From NCBI GenBank assembly GCA_033239725.1, contig BTCW01000003.1, positions 11,629,501 through 11,693,500 on the forward strand: a DNA stretch of 64,000 nucleotides. Reading direction: 5' to 3'. The notes beneath the pieces are model-generated. The model saw nothing but the letters and a program-made list of their open reading frames with translations, was not told the DNA's origin and searched no databases. Below are positions 23,201-35,663 of the stretch, piece after piece (within the stretch, counting starts at the first letter, position 1; every line of letters begins with the position of its first letter). Position numbers and translations under genes: made by a program. Source of the DNA: Echinochloa phyllopogon. Taxonomy: Eukaryota; Streptophyta; Magnoliopsida; Poales; Poaceae.

Positions 23201-25143
23201 TCTTTATAAAGTTGATTTTTAAATTTTATACTAGCAGTAGCTATTTTTTTAATAAGCTTTGTTTACAATCTGATGAGTAAACTGACGAGACTTGCTTACC
23301 TGCACTCAAAAGAATAGGACGGCAACAGCATAGCCTTTTAGTCTCAAGATTATGGTGTTGATAATTCCTTTCCCTATCCCCATATGCACTTTCTTTTGAC
23401 TTTATTAAGCAACCTCCTTTTTAATGGTTATTATATACTTAAATCTTATCATTAACAGTCACATTAGAGAAGAGATATGCTTTATAACCTCCACTAGTCA
23501 TGTCTTTTGTTGTGTTTGCTTGATTATTTATTGTTTGGTAGGTCCATTCTACTTGATGCTGTGGGCTCGTAGTCATTTATGTCACTATTCCTGTAGTTTC
23601 TTCTTGGTAAGAGATCACTGTCTGAAGTTTGCTTTGGTTTACCCCTTCTTTTTTCAATGCCACAGTCTTGCAATTGCTAAAGAAGGTGAACTCTCAATTG
23701 GAACAATTGATGATATCCAAAAGCTTCATATCCGCACAATCCCCCTTAATGAACAAGCACGGCGCATTTGCCACCAGGAGCAATCAAGGACAATAGCATT
23801 TTGCAGTTTCAAGTACAACCAGACCAGTATGGAGGAAAGTGAGACTCATTATATTCGCCTGTTAGATCATCAGACTTTTGAGTTCCTGTCTACATATCCT
23901 CTAGATCAATATGAATGTGGCTGCTCCATCATTAGCTGCTCATTTGCGGATGATAGTAATGTTTATTACTGTGTGGGAACTGCATATGTTATACCTGAGG
24001 AAAATGAACCAACAAAGGTAATACTGTACTCCGTATGTCTGAGAGCCTGATGTCACTAATGCTATGTGCTCCCTTTTAATATTTGTTCAGTTTACTGCTT
24101 GTAGCTTATTTCTTGTGAATCTTGTGCTTCAGTTCTCTTGACAAAATGCTTATATAATGGTGCATCTTGTCGTAGGGCCGAATCCTTGTATTTGCAGTTG
24201 AAGATGGAAGGTTGCAATTAATTGTAGAAAAAGAAACTAAAGGAGCAGTTTATTCACTGAATGCATTCAATGGGAAATTGTTGGCTGCTATCAACCAGAA
24301 GATTCAATTATATAAGTGGATGCTACGTGATGATAGTTCACATGAGCTGCAGTCTGAGTGTGGGCACCATGGGCACATACTGGCCTTGTATACGCAAACC
24401 CGTGGCGATTTCATTGTGGTTGGAGATCTGATGAAATCAATATCCTTGCTGGTCTACAAGGTAGCCATTAACTGTTTGCTTGATCCATTGCATTTTTGTT
24501 GACTTGTACAAGTTTCTTCGTTGCTCCAATTACTAATGTTTTTTTTCTCCCTTTTGAGCAGCATGAGGAAAGTGCGATCGAAGAGCGCGCTAGAGATTAC
24601 AATGCAAACTGGATGACTGCAGTTGAGATGCTTGATGATGAAGCCTATATCGGGGCAGAGAACAGCTATAACCTATTCACTGTGCGTAAGAACAGTGATG
24701 CAGCCACAGATGACGAAAGGGCCAGGCTGGAGGTTGTCGGGGAGTACCATCTTGGAGAGTTCGTGAATCGATTCCGCCACGGTTCACTTGTAATGCGCCT
24801 TCCGGACTCAGAGATAGGGCAGATTCCCACGGTTATCTTTGGCACAATAAACGGGGTAATTGGCATCATCGCCTCCCTCCCACATGACCAATATGTGTTT
24901 CTGGAGAAGCTCCAGTCCACTCTTGTGAAGTTCATAAAGGGTGTTGGAAACCTGAGCCATGAGCAATGGCGTTCGTTTCATAATGACAAGAAGACGGCGG
25001 AGGCTCGGAACTTCCTTGATGGCGACCTGATCGAATCATTCCTTGACCTTAGCAGGAGCAAGATGGAGGAGGTATCAAAGGCTATGGGTGTTACTGTGGA
25101 GGAGTTGTCCAAGAGGGTGGAAGAGTTGACCAGGCTTCACTAG
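17285..25143 (+). CDS. DDB1: DNA damage-binding protein 1 (CUL4 E3 ligase adaptor)
   Basis: Nineteen GT–AG exons: 17285-17388, 17969-18017, 18107-18166, 18258-18349, 18505-18556, 18692-18754, 18860-18909, 19358-19433, 19566-19778, 19885-19991, 20072-20180, 20298-20498, 20574-20789, 21031-21141, 22402-22677, 22763-23037, 23666-24017, 24176-24460, 24562-25143. They join in phase to 1090 aa, the usual plant DDB1 length. The N-terminus MSVWNYVVTAHKPTSV and the C-terminal CPSF_A region are characteristic. DDB1 is a three-β-propeller nuclear/cytoplasmic scaffold linking CUL4–RBX1 to DCAF/DWD substrate receptors; it acts in nucleotide excision repair and photomorphogenesis (COP10–DET1 complex). No lesion seen. 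Intron 1 carries a segment also present near 8.7 kb; intron 14 carries an hAT MITE. Confidence 0.97.
17640..17910 (+). repeat. Repeat segment in DDB1 intron 1
   Basis: Matches 8640-8771 plus 9484-9640 in the left intergenic region. No terminal repeats were recognised, so intron-derived duplication and unknown repeat family are both open. Confidence 0.6.
21545..21600 (-). repeat. Fragment resembling an L1 3' tail
   Basis: T-run then CTCGAACACGTTGGAGAGCT and TATATTAAGAAGG: in reverse complement this looks like the 3' end of grass L1 elements (CTTCTT…, GTGTTCGAG, poly-A). Inside DDB1 intron 14. Confidence 0.4.
21795..21951. mobile_element. hAT-type MITE in DDB1 intron 14
   Basis: 157 bp with inverted ends TAGGGGTGGTAA / TTTACCACCCCTA, flanked by a perfect 8-bp duplication GGTGGGCC (21787-21794 and 21952-21959). 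The 8-bp TSD identifies the hAT superfamily. Confidence 0.88.
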
Positions 25144-25691
25144 ATAAATAATATAGAAGTTTGCTGTAACTTAATTGCATGTAAATCCTTTGTAACCTGT
25201 TGTCGCAGTGCCATGTAGTAGTTCCTAGTGCAGGGAGTTGCCTCTGCAATGCTGTTGCCACCGGTCGCACAAGCAGTGTTCACCCGTGGTTGTACTTTGA
25301 GTTTCCTTTGCTTTGTTGGATGACCCAAGTACTTTTCAGCAGCCAGTTTGTTGAGATTGTTTTTTTAAATGCTGAATCGAAATATTAGAAAAGTATACTG
25401 TGTTGATTCTGCAACATTTGGGACAAACTTTCATAGGATAGGCTTATTGTACTTGCTGTGTTCTACGCGAAACATGGTACGTACTATGTTTTACAGCCTT
25501 TTTCTGCAGTGAATCTGGTACGTTCGCTAGAACTTTTTTTTTCTGCATGGGCTATTTTCAAATCGTGTTACTAATCTTACTAGTGTAGAGGCTTCGCATT
25601 AGCAATGCTAACTCTAGCGGCAGTGTTTTGCTTTTGCATGCCTCATGTCTACTCCTTGAAGCCAAGATCTATTGAGTATCCATCTCAGATC
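25144..25691. other. DDB1 3' UTR and downstream DNA
   Basis: No further coding frame; AT-rich sequence compatible with 3' UTR in the first few hundred bases. Confidence 0.5.
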
Positions 25692-25693
25692 TA

Positions 25694-25895
25694 CTACTTC
25701 CGTTTTAAATTACTATTCGTTGTTACTTTTTCGTTTAACGTTTGACCATTCGTCTTATTCAAAAAATTTCACAAGTATCATTTATTTTGTACGTGACTTG
25801 TTTTATCATTGTTTATACTTCAAGTATAACTTATTGGTTCGTATATTTGGACAAAATTTTTAAATAAGATGAATAGTAATTTGGAACGGAGGTAG
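25694..25895. mobile_element. Stowaway (Tc1/mariner) MITE
   Basis: 202 bp with ~25-bp inverted ends CTACTTCCGTTTTAAATTAC / GTAATTTGGAACGGAGGTAG and TA target duplication (25692-25693, 25896-25897). Confidence 0.88.
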
Positions 25896-25897
25896 TA

Positions 25898-26440
25898 CTG
25901 AGTATCCATCTCTCCTCCACAAAATAAGCTCAAACAAACAGTAAATTTCTCGCTGAAGCTAATAAAAATCGAGTTTATACGGGAAGCTAAAAATCTCAGT
26001 TTTGTGAGCTTTTTAAAAATCTCACTTTTGTAAGCTTTTCTTAGCCTCATAAGCTCAGAAAGATAGAAAAGCTAAAAAAACATCATGTAAACTTTAGCAT
26101 TAGCTTTTTCAGAACCAAAAGACCCCAACAGCTTTCAAAAAAGCTCCAAACAAATAGGCCCTAAGTATGATACCACTCGTGTTTTGAAATGTCCATCTTA
26201 ATTTCATCTTGAGTAAAAATTTCTTTAATTTGAGCTACGTTTAGTGTCAGAGCAACATGAAGACAGGCAGGGGCCTTGAATATGTCAACGGAGCAGAGTG
26301 ATTATTTCAGCATCTTATCATAGTGGCATCTGTGCACCATACAATTGTTGCCAATGGGTCTGCGAGTCGGTAGATAGATGGCAGACGATGGCACCATGAC
26401 ACTCAATCATAGGGAGCTGATGAGGAGGCAGGGAAAGAGA
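25898..26440. other. Intergenic, AT-rich with decayed MITE
   Basis: 25910-26165 has repeated AGCTTTT/AAAAGCT blocks and ends in CAAACAAATAGGCCC, a common grass MITE terminus; the left end is not clear. No gene seen. Confidence 0.35.
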
Positions 26441-26913
26441 GAGGCCACTTGAGGGCTTGCATTAGTATAATGGTAACCGGTGGTCCAGGCCCAATCCAGT
26501 CAGAGTAGTTGCGATTGCGAGGGAGGCATTTCCGACCCATCCAGCTCCAGCCCTTTTGATTTGAACTGCGGCACGGACGCCCCTCCCGTTTGGGGCAGCG
26601 CTGCGACAGCGAGCGACCAGATCGAGCCGCCGACCCAAAACCACACCACACAAGCTCTCTTCCTCTCCACGCCCTCGTGCCTCTCTCTCTCTTCACCCTT
26701 GCGCTCGGCCTCCTCTCTATCTCTCTCACCTCCCCTCCCGCACGGGCGCCCACGCCTCGCCACGCCGCTCTCTGCACCGCCGCAACCCCTTCGATCCGCC
26801 CGCGCCCCTCGCCGCCGATCGCGGGGGCCCGGACTCCGACGCCGATTCGCCCTCGGCAAGCGACCAAACCCTAGATCTGGTGCGGATCCCGCGCCTCCCG
26901 CCACCTCGCCGCC

Positions 26914-29900
26914 ATGTTCTGGCGCATGACCGGCCTCTCCGCGGCCTCGCCCGTGAGTACACTCTCTCTTGTGCCTCTCATCTCACCCCCTGCGTCTGCG
27001 GTGATGCTTTGCTTGAATATGCTGGGAGGGTGCCGCCAACCGGATCGCCGGTGGGGGTCTAGTCGTTCCCCTGCTGCTTGCTGCCTCGGGATTGCATCCC
27101 CTCTGCGCGCGTGCGCCTTGCTTTACAAGGCCGCATGCTGTAGCGGTAACGGCATATCTTTGTGGTGTCAAGACGGAGGCACACATTTTGCTTTCTGAAA
27201 AAACAAATTCGAGAAAATTTAGAGCACCAAAAGGGCAGCATCAGCAGTAGTTCCTAATGTTTCCTTGTGACTTCTTCCTGCGGACAGACCGAATCCTTGG
27301 ATGGTGTCAATGTTGGAACGCGTGCCTGTGCAGGGCTTGTTCTTTGGTCAACACTATGTTGCTGCTGGGATGCACACCCTCTGTTGATGTTATAAGGATC
27401 TGGACAAATCTAGCAGAAGCTAGTTAGAGCAATTTCATCATCCGATAAAAAGTTTTGTTTATTTGTTAACCGTTTTTTGATGCATCATAGGATCTCTGCA
27501 GACTATTACTGTCTCAGTGGAACACATTCAGTTTCAGTTGCATTAGGATTTCTGGTATAGCTAGGTTGGAAATTGATTTCATGTCAAAGTAAGAGTCATC
27601 GGAAGTTTATTCTGTTCAAAGTATGTTTTAGTTGCATCCCTATTACCGTCTCTGTGGAAAGTTTCGGTAGTACTAGTTGCCCCTGTCGCTATTTCTTCTG
27701 TTTCTTTATTGGATTATCTTGTTTACTAGATGTGTTCTTTTTATTCATCCATACTCATTTAGTAGTAACTAAGTGTCTATTGGATTTAGCATTAATCACT
27801 TGGCATGCTTCTTTACCATCGCAAGGCATTTGTGAAAAGCACACACTGGACATCTCCACCTCGCTTTACTTTTGTTTCTATCAATCAGGTGGATACAATT
27901 CTAGACAAGGAGAACTTTACATTGGAAGAGCTTCTTGACGAGGATGAGATTATTCAGGAGTGCAAAGCGCTGAATACTCGACTCATAAATTTGTAAGACC
28001 ATGTCCAATCAAGCTATTACAGTTTTCTGCATGTTCAAGTTATAACCGAACATTTGTCACTTTTTGAATCTGGTGCATATTTCTGCTAGGTGTTTCCCAA
28101 TGTGGTTTACAGCCTATAAAGGCAAATGAACCTTCTTTTTCTATGAACAAATAAGATAACAAAAGCTTTGCTCATCATATGCATCCATCCTTTTCAGCCA
28201 TTGCCTTATGCATCAGAACTGCCTATGGGGTTCTATCATAGAAAGCTGAGAAGCAGGTCTAATTGCAATTCATCTTTACATACAACCTGTTCAATTTCCT
28301 TTCAAGATATCTATGCATTTTGCTTCTGGCATATGATATGTAATTGGCTTAGCAGAATGCATGCCGGACTAGTTCCTTTATCTTCTTATAGAACAGTTAA
28401 ACTCATTCTCCTTTTCTCAATTTGTAAGCTTTTGCAGAGTAGGTTCAGCTTAGCGGCCATCAATTTATTAGAATTTGCTTCTCTTTTTTATCTATTTCGG
28501 TTGATTTAACTTATGTTAGATGAGGACGGTGTGTCTGTGGTGAAAATAAGTGTTTATATAAGCTGAAATGTTCCCTTTTTTGGTTATGATTGTTAGTCTT
28601 CAAGAAAGGAAGTAGTTTTATATGTTATAGTTTAGTGATTAGTGTGAAGTGCTAACATACGGTGTAGCTTTCAATTGGGCTTCAACTGGTTGCCATTTGT
28701 TTTCTTGCCTAACATGTTTAAATGTTGTATCTAGCTTGCGAGACAAGGCCCAAGTGGAGCAGTTACTTCGTTACATCGTGGAAGAAGTTCCAGAGGATTC
28801 AGAGAAGAAACGATCTTTCAAGTATGATATGGGTATTTGTTGTCCCATCGCCATGCCATATGTTAAACTAGTTTGCTGATGAGCCTTCTCCAACTTCCCT
28901 TGCCTACTTCTTGCAGGTTTCCATTTATTGCTTGCGAGATTTTTACTTGTGAAATTGACATTATCCTGAGGACCTTGGTAGAGGATGTTGAGGTAAATAT
29001 ATTCACTTGCTAACCCATTTCTCTGTAACATTTTATTGCAAAAGTTTATGAACTATAATGACCCCAATTGCTGCTGTTACATGGCACAGTTAATGGATCT
29101 TCTTTTCTCGTTTGTGAAACCTGACCATCCGCATAGCACTTTGCTAGCTGGTTACTTCAGTAAGGTACACCCCCCCCCCCCCCCCCCCCTCTTCTACCTA
29201 ACCTCTTAATCATGGATTCATCTTCAAGACCTTTGCAATGTAATGGAGCTCAGTCTGCCTACTTGTTTATTTTTAGGTGGTAATATGCTTGATGCTTCGG
29301 AAGACTGCTCCTCTTATGAATTATGTTCAGGTATTACTGATCTGTTCTGTATAAATGTAGATTGTTGTTATCATGTCTTTATTATTGACAATTACTAGGT
29401 AACCTTGACCTGTTCTGCCTGCATTGATTGAGTGCATGTTCATATTCTGTTTTACCAACCAAAGAAACCTAAATGAGAATTGTAATGCTATAATTGCCGA
29501 TAGATTGTTTGCTCATGTCTGTACAGTTTTTGTTGCAAGTCTAGTTGTGCCTATGTGCTTCTGTATTCTTGTGCATTTTCTTGCCTTGCTGACTGACTGG
29601 AAGTCCATGGTATTTACTCTTCTGGTTAATTGATCCTTGTGCATGATAGAAATGATTATTCATGATTAATTAATATTGGATTAATTTGTTCTGTGTTTGA
29701 AAATATTGGTTCTGTTCTTTACCTACATTGTGTTTTTGATACATTTCATTTCTCCTTTAACAGTTGTGTCGATGTAAGTAATTCTTGTTCCTGTGTTCAG
29801 TAGTCAGAGCCGACTCCTTTGCTTTGGTTTCAGTTAAGTTCAGTAGTATCGGAGTTTCAGTCAGGTTCAGTTAGCAGTCAGCTTAATTGGTCAAGTCTGT

Positions 29901-32900
29901 AAGTGAGTGTTTTTACTTTTTAGTGGTGTCAAATGCTCCTGCACAGGACATGTCCTGGTTGTTAGGGCCACTATCGCGATTAGCTTCAGCCACTCAGGCC
30001 TTGTATGTTTAACTTATAAATTAGGGAGCAATATAAACCAAAAGCTGCATCTTTGCAGCACAAAATACACTATTATTCATTGTGTTCTTTATTTCATGTG
30101 CGTTGAGTAACCTTACAGGTGTAATGTTCTATACATGCTATAAATATGGATTCATCTATGCCCATTCCAATTTATGTTTTGTTTCCCTTTTTACCCATTT
30201 TAGGAGCATCCAGATATTGTTATCCAGCTTGTTGACCTTATTGGTATCACTTCAATAATGGAGGTAAGAAGCTACTGAACTCATTCTCCATCTAGTTTGG
30301 TGAGTACATTTGGTTGATGCTGTTCATCAAATTCTCTGTAAAACAGGTCTTGATAAGATTGATCGGTGCTGATGAAACCATATACTCGAATTTTGCGGAC
30401 ACATTGCAATGGTTAGAGAATACAGATGTCCTGGAAATGATTGTGGATAAATTTAGCTCATCTGTAAGTACCGATGCTTGATCACTCAGTAATATAGTGT
30501 TATACAACATAAATATTGGATATTAAACTGTGGCATCATTAAGCCGGACTTGCAGTGGTTAGGGATGTTATTGGTTTGTTATCTCAGTAGAATAATCTTA
30601 TTGATATTTTTTCCTATATATTTGCTAGTATAGAGATCATGTATGATATATGCTGCGTTGACCAAAACAGGACTCCCCTGAAGTACATGCGAATGCTGCA
30701 GAAATTCTCTCTGCAGTAACTCGATGCGCCCCTCCTGCTCTTGCTGCAAAAATATGCAGCCCAAGGTTTGTCCTTTCTGTTTAACTTGTCCAATCAGAAA
30801 AATGTAACTTTTGAGTATCGTATATTTCATACCCTATATCAACTATCATTGTGTTCGTTTTTACACTTGTTCCTGGTATCAGTTGCATCATAACTGTTCC
30901 TATATCAACTATCATTGTGTTCATTTTTTGTTTACTTGTTCCTGGTATTAGTTTTGTTGGTAGGTTGTTCCGTCACGCTCTTGAAGAATCAAGACCAAAA
31001 TCGGTTCTGGTTCATTCATTGTCAGTGTGTATATCTTTGTTGGACCCGAAAAGACTAGCATCAGCCTCATACCAAGCATTTAGAAGTAACTTAAGTCATG
31101 GGGCGCTGGTCACAGCCAGTCCGGAGACAGTTGATGGTATGCTGGAGAGTTTAGGTGAGTGCTCTATAATTGATTCTATCAAAATTTTAATGCTACTTGT
31201 ATTGTTTATCTTTTTTCACTTGTTATCCCTATGCTTTGTATCATATGCACTCTCCTTATCATGTACCCTGTGATACACCTGGTAACTAGCATGCTTGATT
31301 AAAAGCTTGATTGCCTTTTTGAGGGAACTTACCAGTATACATGTAACCACATCTTAGGTGATTTGCTGAAGTTATTGGACATTACCTCTTCTGAAAATGT
31401 TTTGCCTACAACATATGGATCTTTGCGTCCGCCTCTTGGAAAACATCGTTTGAAGGTGCGCTCTGGTGCTGTGAATCTCTTGCTTTTAGTTGAGCATTCA
31501 TGATTAAATTTCTGTATCTTAAGCCAATCTTTTCTGCTCGAGCATTCATGATTAAATTTCTGTATCTTAAGCCAATCTTTTCTGCTCCCTGTATGAATTG
31601 TTCTTATTGTCCTAGTTATTTGATGGAGACATTAATGCTGGTTAGTGCTATTTAGACTTTACTATTATTAATCTTGCATGGGGCCATCCAAATGGGTAAT
31701 TAATTTCTGAGTGAGATATACTTGAAATCTGAATCTTGATGGCCTCAACTTCTGTTTACTTTGCATAATCCGCAGTTAGGCCAGGCTCGGAAGGTCCAAT
31801 TAATCTTTTACTTCTTTCAATGTGCATTGCCAGTGCCTTTTCCAGTTTTATTTTGGATTTAATAAAGAATAGTTCTGTTCCTTTCAGATTGTGGAGTTCA
31901 TCTCTGTTTTGCTAACAATTGGTAGCGAAATTGCTGAGAAGGAGCTAATAAGCCAATCGGCAATAAAGCGTTGCATCGATTTGTTTTTTCAGTAAGTGAG
32001 CTATCACGTATTCTTTTGTTTATCAGTTGTCAGTGTCAGAACGTTCTCATATATTTCCTAGTGCTGCAGGTACCCTTATAATAACTTCTTGCATCATCAT
32101 GTTGAGAACATTATTATTTCTTGCCTTGAGGTTAAAAGAAACCAGCTGATTGACCATGTCTTTAATGACTGCGACCTTGTTGGTAAAGTGCTTGCTGCAG
32201 AAAAAAGTTTGTCTCTGTCAGTGGACTCTAATGGGGTAATCTATTCCTGAATTCTTTTCATGCCACTTTCTCCTTTGCTGGGCCACATTGCCATAGGATC
32301 CTGTGTGTTGATTATACCTTCTATCTGCAGCCAACCTTACCGTCTGAAGGGAAAGATCCCCCAAGAATCGGGAATATTGGCCACATAACTCGAATAGCGA
32401 ATAAGCTCATTCAGTTGGGAAATAGTAGCAGCGTGATTCAGAATCATTTGCAGGTAATTCAAGTATTTCGTTATCAGCCTAACAATTTGAATCTATTGTT
32501 TGTGTGTTGTACTTACACTTATGAAATTTGTCTCTATAGGAGAACAGCGAGTGGGCTGAATGGCAAACAGGTGTCCTGGTCAAACGCAATGAGGTGGAGA
32601 ATGTTTACCACTGGGCATGTGGGTAAGTTCTTTCCCGCCCTGAGGTTTCTGACTATTGTGTACAAACACATATAGTGATTTCTTATTGTGGTGAATTGTA
32701 TATTTCTTCCTGACTGTTGGCTATGCATGTTTTATGCTGCAGCCGCCCAACTTCTCTACATGATCGTGGTAGGGATAGTGATGATGATGACCTCCGAGAC
32801 AGAGACTATGATGTGGCAGCACTTGCTAATAATCTGAGTCAGGCATTTCGATATGGGATATACAGCAATGATGACATCGAAGAGGTGATTTTCTGAGTTT

Positions 32901-34006
32901 TTCACACTGTGTTCTTTGGTAGCATTCTATAATTTATGAACTGTTATTTAAATGATTGAAGTTGAATTCCTGAATCTTCTATAATATCTTCACTTGTACT
33001 GTTTTACATTTAAACATTTGAACCATGGAATTTTATGTAAACCTAGATATTCTCCCAGATAACTGTGACATACTTGTCTGTCTTAATGTGTTTCATGTTT
33101 GATGATTGCAGGCACAGGGATCCCATGAACGAGATGATGAGGTACATTAACAATACTATTTCTGTAAATTAGTAAATATGTTTATTATTTACTTTAATAC
33201 TGTTAATGTAAGGTCGGTAGGTGGTCAATACTTTTGATTTGAGATGGATTTTCTGCAAGCTGAATTCTGTGCTTCTGTATCAGGATGTCTACTTTGATGA
33301 TGAATCAGCCGAAGTGGTAATATCTTCGTTGCGTTTGGGGGATGATCAGGACAGGTAATTAACGTTTTTGTGACCTAAACTGTTCTCTGTACATGTGAGG
33401 TGTCTTATAGAGTATGCATTCTGCAGCAGCTCCCTCTTTACGAATTCAAACTGGTTTACGTTTGATGGTGATAGAGGAATCAATGACCGCTTAGCTGCTT
33501 CTGTTCCTTCACCATCCCCCAATTCTGAAGAGACTTCTCTGAACATGGAGGAAACTGATGAAGTGCAAATTGGTGAAGCCCCTGGCACTGAGTCACAGCT
33601 GGAAAGCGTGTCTCTTGAAAATGGTCCTGCTGAGGAGAGCAAAGAACTATCAGAAGTTGCTGTTCACAATGATGATAGTACAGATGATGAGAAGCTGTTG
33701 TGCACAGGAGAGGAAAATGTATCTCAGGAAGCTGAAACCTCTCAGCGATCTATGGATGTTCAAGATGGCCAGACTGACACACAAGTTGGAGGTGCAGCTG
33801 AACCCTCGACTACAGAGGGAGCAGTGGATGAACTTTGCAGCTCTTCTGAGCCTGTCAATGCCTTGCCTGGAGCCTCACCTATATCTGATGACACGGATCA
33901 TCAGTCTGTTGATCCATCAGGGCCGAATGAGATAGCTCATGAATCAGGCTCACCTGCTGAGGTTTATGATGAGAAAAAAGTTGAGGTTTCCACAACAAAT
34001 GAATGA
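26914..34006 (+). CDS. SAPS-family regulatory subunit of protein phosphatase 6
   Basis: Nineteen exons: 26914-26952, 27889-27992, 28735-28821, 28917-28992, 29090-29164, 29277-29330, 30204-30263, 30347-30463, 30671-30765, 30952-31154, 31358-31455, 31888-31991, 32070-32235, 32331-32453, 32540-32622, 32743-32884, 33112-33141, 33284-33354, 33427-34006. All are GT–AG and in phase; 768 aa. The N-terminus MFWRMTGLS, LDKENFTLEELLDEDEIIQE, the helical repeat region (~60-400) with FPFIACEIFTCE, VVICLMLRKT and LQWLENTDVLE, and the WAEWQTGVL block are SAPS signatures. Such proteins scaffold the SIT4/PP6 catalytic subunit. The C-terminal ~250 residues are acidic and disordered. CT-rich DNA upstream (26690-26740) is likely promoter/5' UTR. 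Confidence 0.93.
29170..29189 (+). repeat. Poly-C tract beside a 5' splice site
   Basis: Twenty consecutive C starting six bases into SAPS intron 5 (donor GTACAC at 29165). Likely length-variable and a sequencing-error hotspot. Confidence 0.85.
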
Positions 34007-35285
34007 AGTGCATGGGCTGGAATCATACCACAAACTTGAGCAGAAGTATTACCAGCCGGATTCTTGTGCAGGTGAGCAATGTGACCTTGTTTTGCATCAC
34101 ATGCTCAGGAACCACGGACGACCCTTGAGAAGGCAAGGATGCTGTACAATTAATGGCAGTGCTTTGGTATGTGCAGTTGATTGTTACTGCATGAATGAGC
34201 ATTTTGTAGCGGCTGGGCACGCCCTGTTATGATCGGGTTGTCTCACCTCATCCATACTAAGAAGCTCTTTCCTCAGTTCACGTGGACTTCGTAGCGGGAG
34301 AATTAATTCTTGCCAATGTCGTTTGGTGGTTGATGCATGCAAGGAGGGGATTAATTCATTTGGTGGTTCTTGATTTTGGGTACGGTGGTTATTTCCTTTG
34401 CTAGGGTACTCGAACTGTAATATTGGCAGTGAGTTTTTCCCGCGTTTTCCCGTTCCATTGGGATTAGCTTTTCTGTAATTGTTATCTGTTCAAGTGAAAC
34501 ACCTACCTTTCTCCTTTAGTTTTCTAAACATGGTTGGACCCAACAAAAAAATGGGTGCAAATTGTTTAGGATATACCATTTTGTTTCAGACTCGGTTTTC
34601 GTTCAGCTAATTGCTTCAGCCCAGGTGACTAAAGAACGAAAAATTTCCAATTAACACATGCCGCATGCCGGTAGGTCTCAAACTAAAGTTGGCTGCACTT
34701 GCGTTGTAGACACGTAGCCATCAATTAAAAACAATTAGATGAAAATATAAACACCCGTGATGAGTTGATTAAAATCTGAAATGTTTTCTTTCAAGCTAAT
34801 GGAGTTTGGAAGCACGCAGGACACTTCTGGTCGATTCTTTCACAGGTCGAAATGGAATGCGACAAGAATACAAGATACTCAAGGGTCAGGCAGTCAGCCA
34901 AACGGGACCGAACATAACAGATCACTCAGCCAAACCGGTTACTTAACCAAAAATGTCCATCTCCAATGTGCATCTCCAATATTCTATCGTTTCTTTGATT
35001 GGTGTGTCATAATTCCTTTGTATGGTGTGTCATATTCTTTGTATGGTGTGTCATATATCTGTAGTCCCATATATGCTACTATTTGCCTTCTGGAACAAAA
35101 ATTTGTGCATTCAGTTTCCAATTGCAAAACTTTCTTAGTATTAGAGTCGACCCATTGTTAGTGGTTCCACATATTTTTTTTGCATTTCTTATTTTTATTT
35201 TAATTTTTTATATGGTTTGTGCGCAAAGACTAGTGGCCAAATTTTCCATGCATTTGTTCTACAATTTCTTACCAATCACAAAAGA
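34007..35285. other. SAPS gene 3' flank and intergenic DNA
   Basis: 3' UTR-like sequence to about 34530, then AT-rich DNA with short repeats (TATGGTGTGTCATA, 35010-35055). No gene seen. Confidence 0.4.
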
Positions 35286-35400
35286 ACCGCCCCACAAAAA
35301 ATTAGTTTGGAATTGGTCGGGGTGCGCCATTGGCTCAGCAGTTCTGGATGGGCTTCCGTGATGTCGGATAAGAACCGAAAAGGCCTTGGCCCAACAAAAG
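35286..35400 (-). pseudogene. Degenerate partial copy of the adjacent U2 gene
   Basis: Contains, in the same order as the neighbouring U2 gene, CCCCACAAAAAA, TTTGGAATTGG…GGGTGCGCCA, GGCTCAGCA, GATAAGAAC and AAAAGGCC, but with most of the RNA body missing. Looks like a tandem duplicate with internal deletions, including the U2 3' flank. Confidence 0.45.
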
Positions 35401-35420
35401 TTTGGTTTCAAATTGGTTGG

Positions 35421-35587
35421 GGTGCGCCAGGCTCGGGCTGTAGTGCAACGCCCGAGCGACACTTGATGCTGAGCCCTTCCCCACAAAAAAATAAATTTAA
35501 TATCGAAGTGGGCACATGGCCCACAGATATTAAACTGATAAGAACAGATACTACACTTGATCTTAGCCAAAAGGCCGAGAAACGTAT
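35421..35587 (-). ncRNA. U2 spliceosomal snRNA gene
   Basis: Reverse complement starts ATACGTTTCTCGGCCTTTTG, then GGCTAAGATCAAGTGTAGTA and TCTGTTCTTATCAGTTTAAT: the near-invariant U2 5' domain including the branch-point-recognition GUAGUA. An Sm-like AAATTTATTTTTTTG and a 3' stem-loop CGCTCGGGCG…CAGCCCGAGC follow, with the end near GGCGCACCCC. About 167 nt, shorter than the ~196 nt usual for plants; the 3' end is estimated. Upstream there is a TATA-like box and a degenerate USE, so a functional gene is plausible. Confidence 0.85.
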
Positions 35588-35610
35588 GAGCTGCTCTTGC
35601 GAGCGACGTC

Positions 35611-35663
35611 TTTTTTTATAGGCATCTTCCGGCTCCGCTCGCTTAGAGCTGGCGAGGTGGTAC
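35611..35663 (-). promoter_or_regulatory. U2 snRNA promoter (TATA and USE-like elements)
   Basis: On the minus strand TATAAAAAAA lies at 35620-35611, about 30 bp before the RNA start. TACCACCTCG at 35663-35654 matches 8 of 10 bases of the plant upstream sequence element core (TCCCACATCG) at the expected ~-70. Plant snRNA genes use this TATA+USE pair. Confidence 0.6.

Noticed and set aside
30851..31273. 140-aa frame as a separate gene
   Set aside because: It is SAPS exon 10 with flanking intron; kept only as the alternative-acceptor observation.
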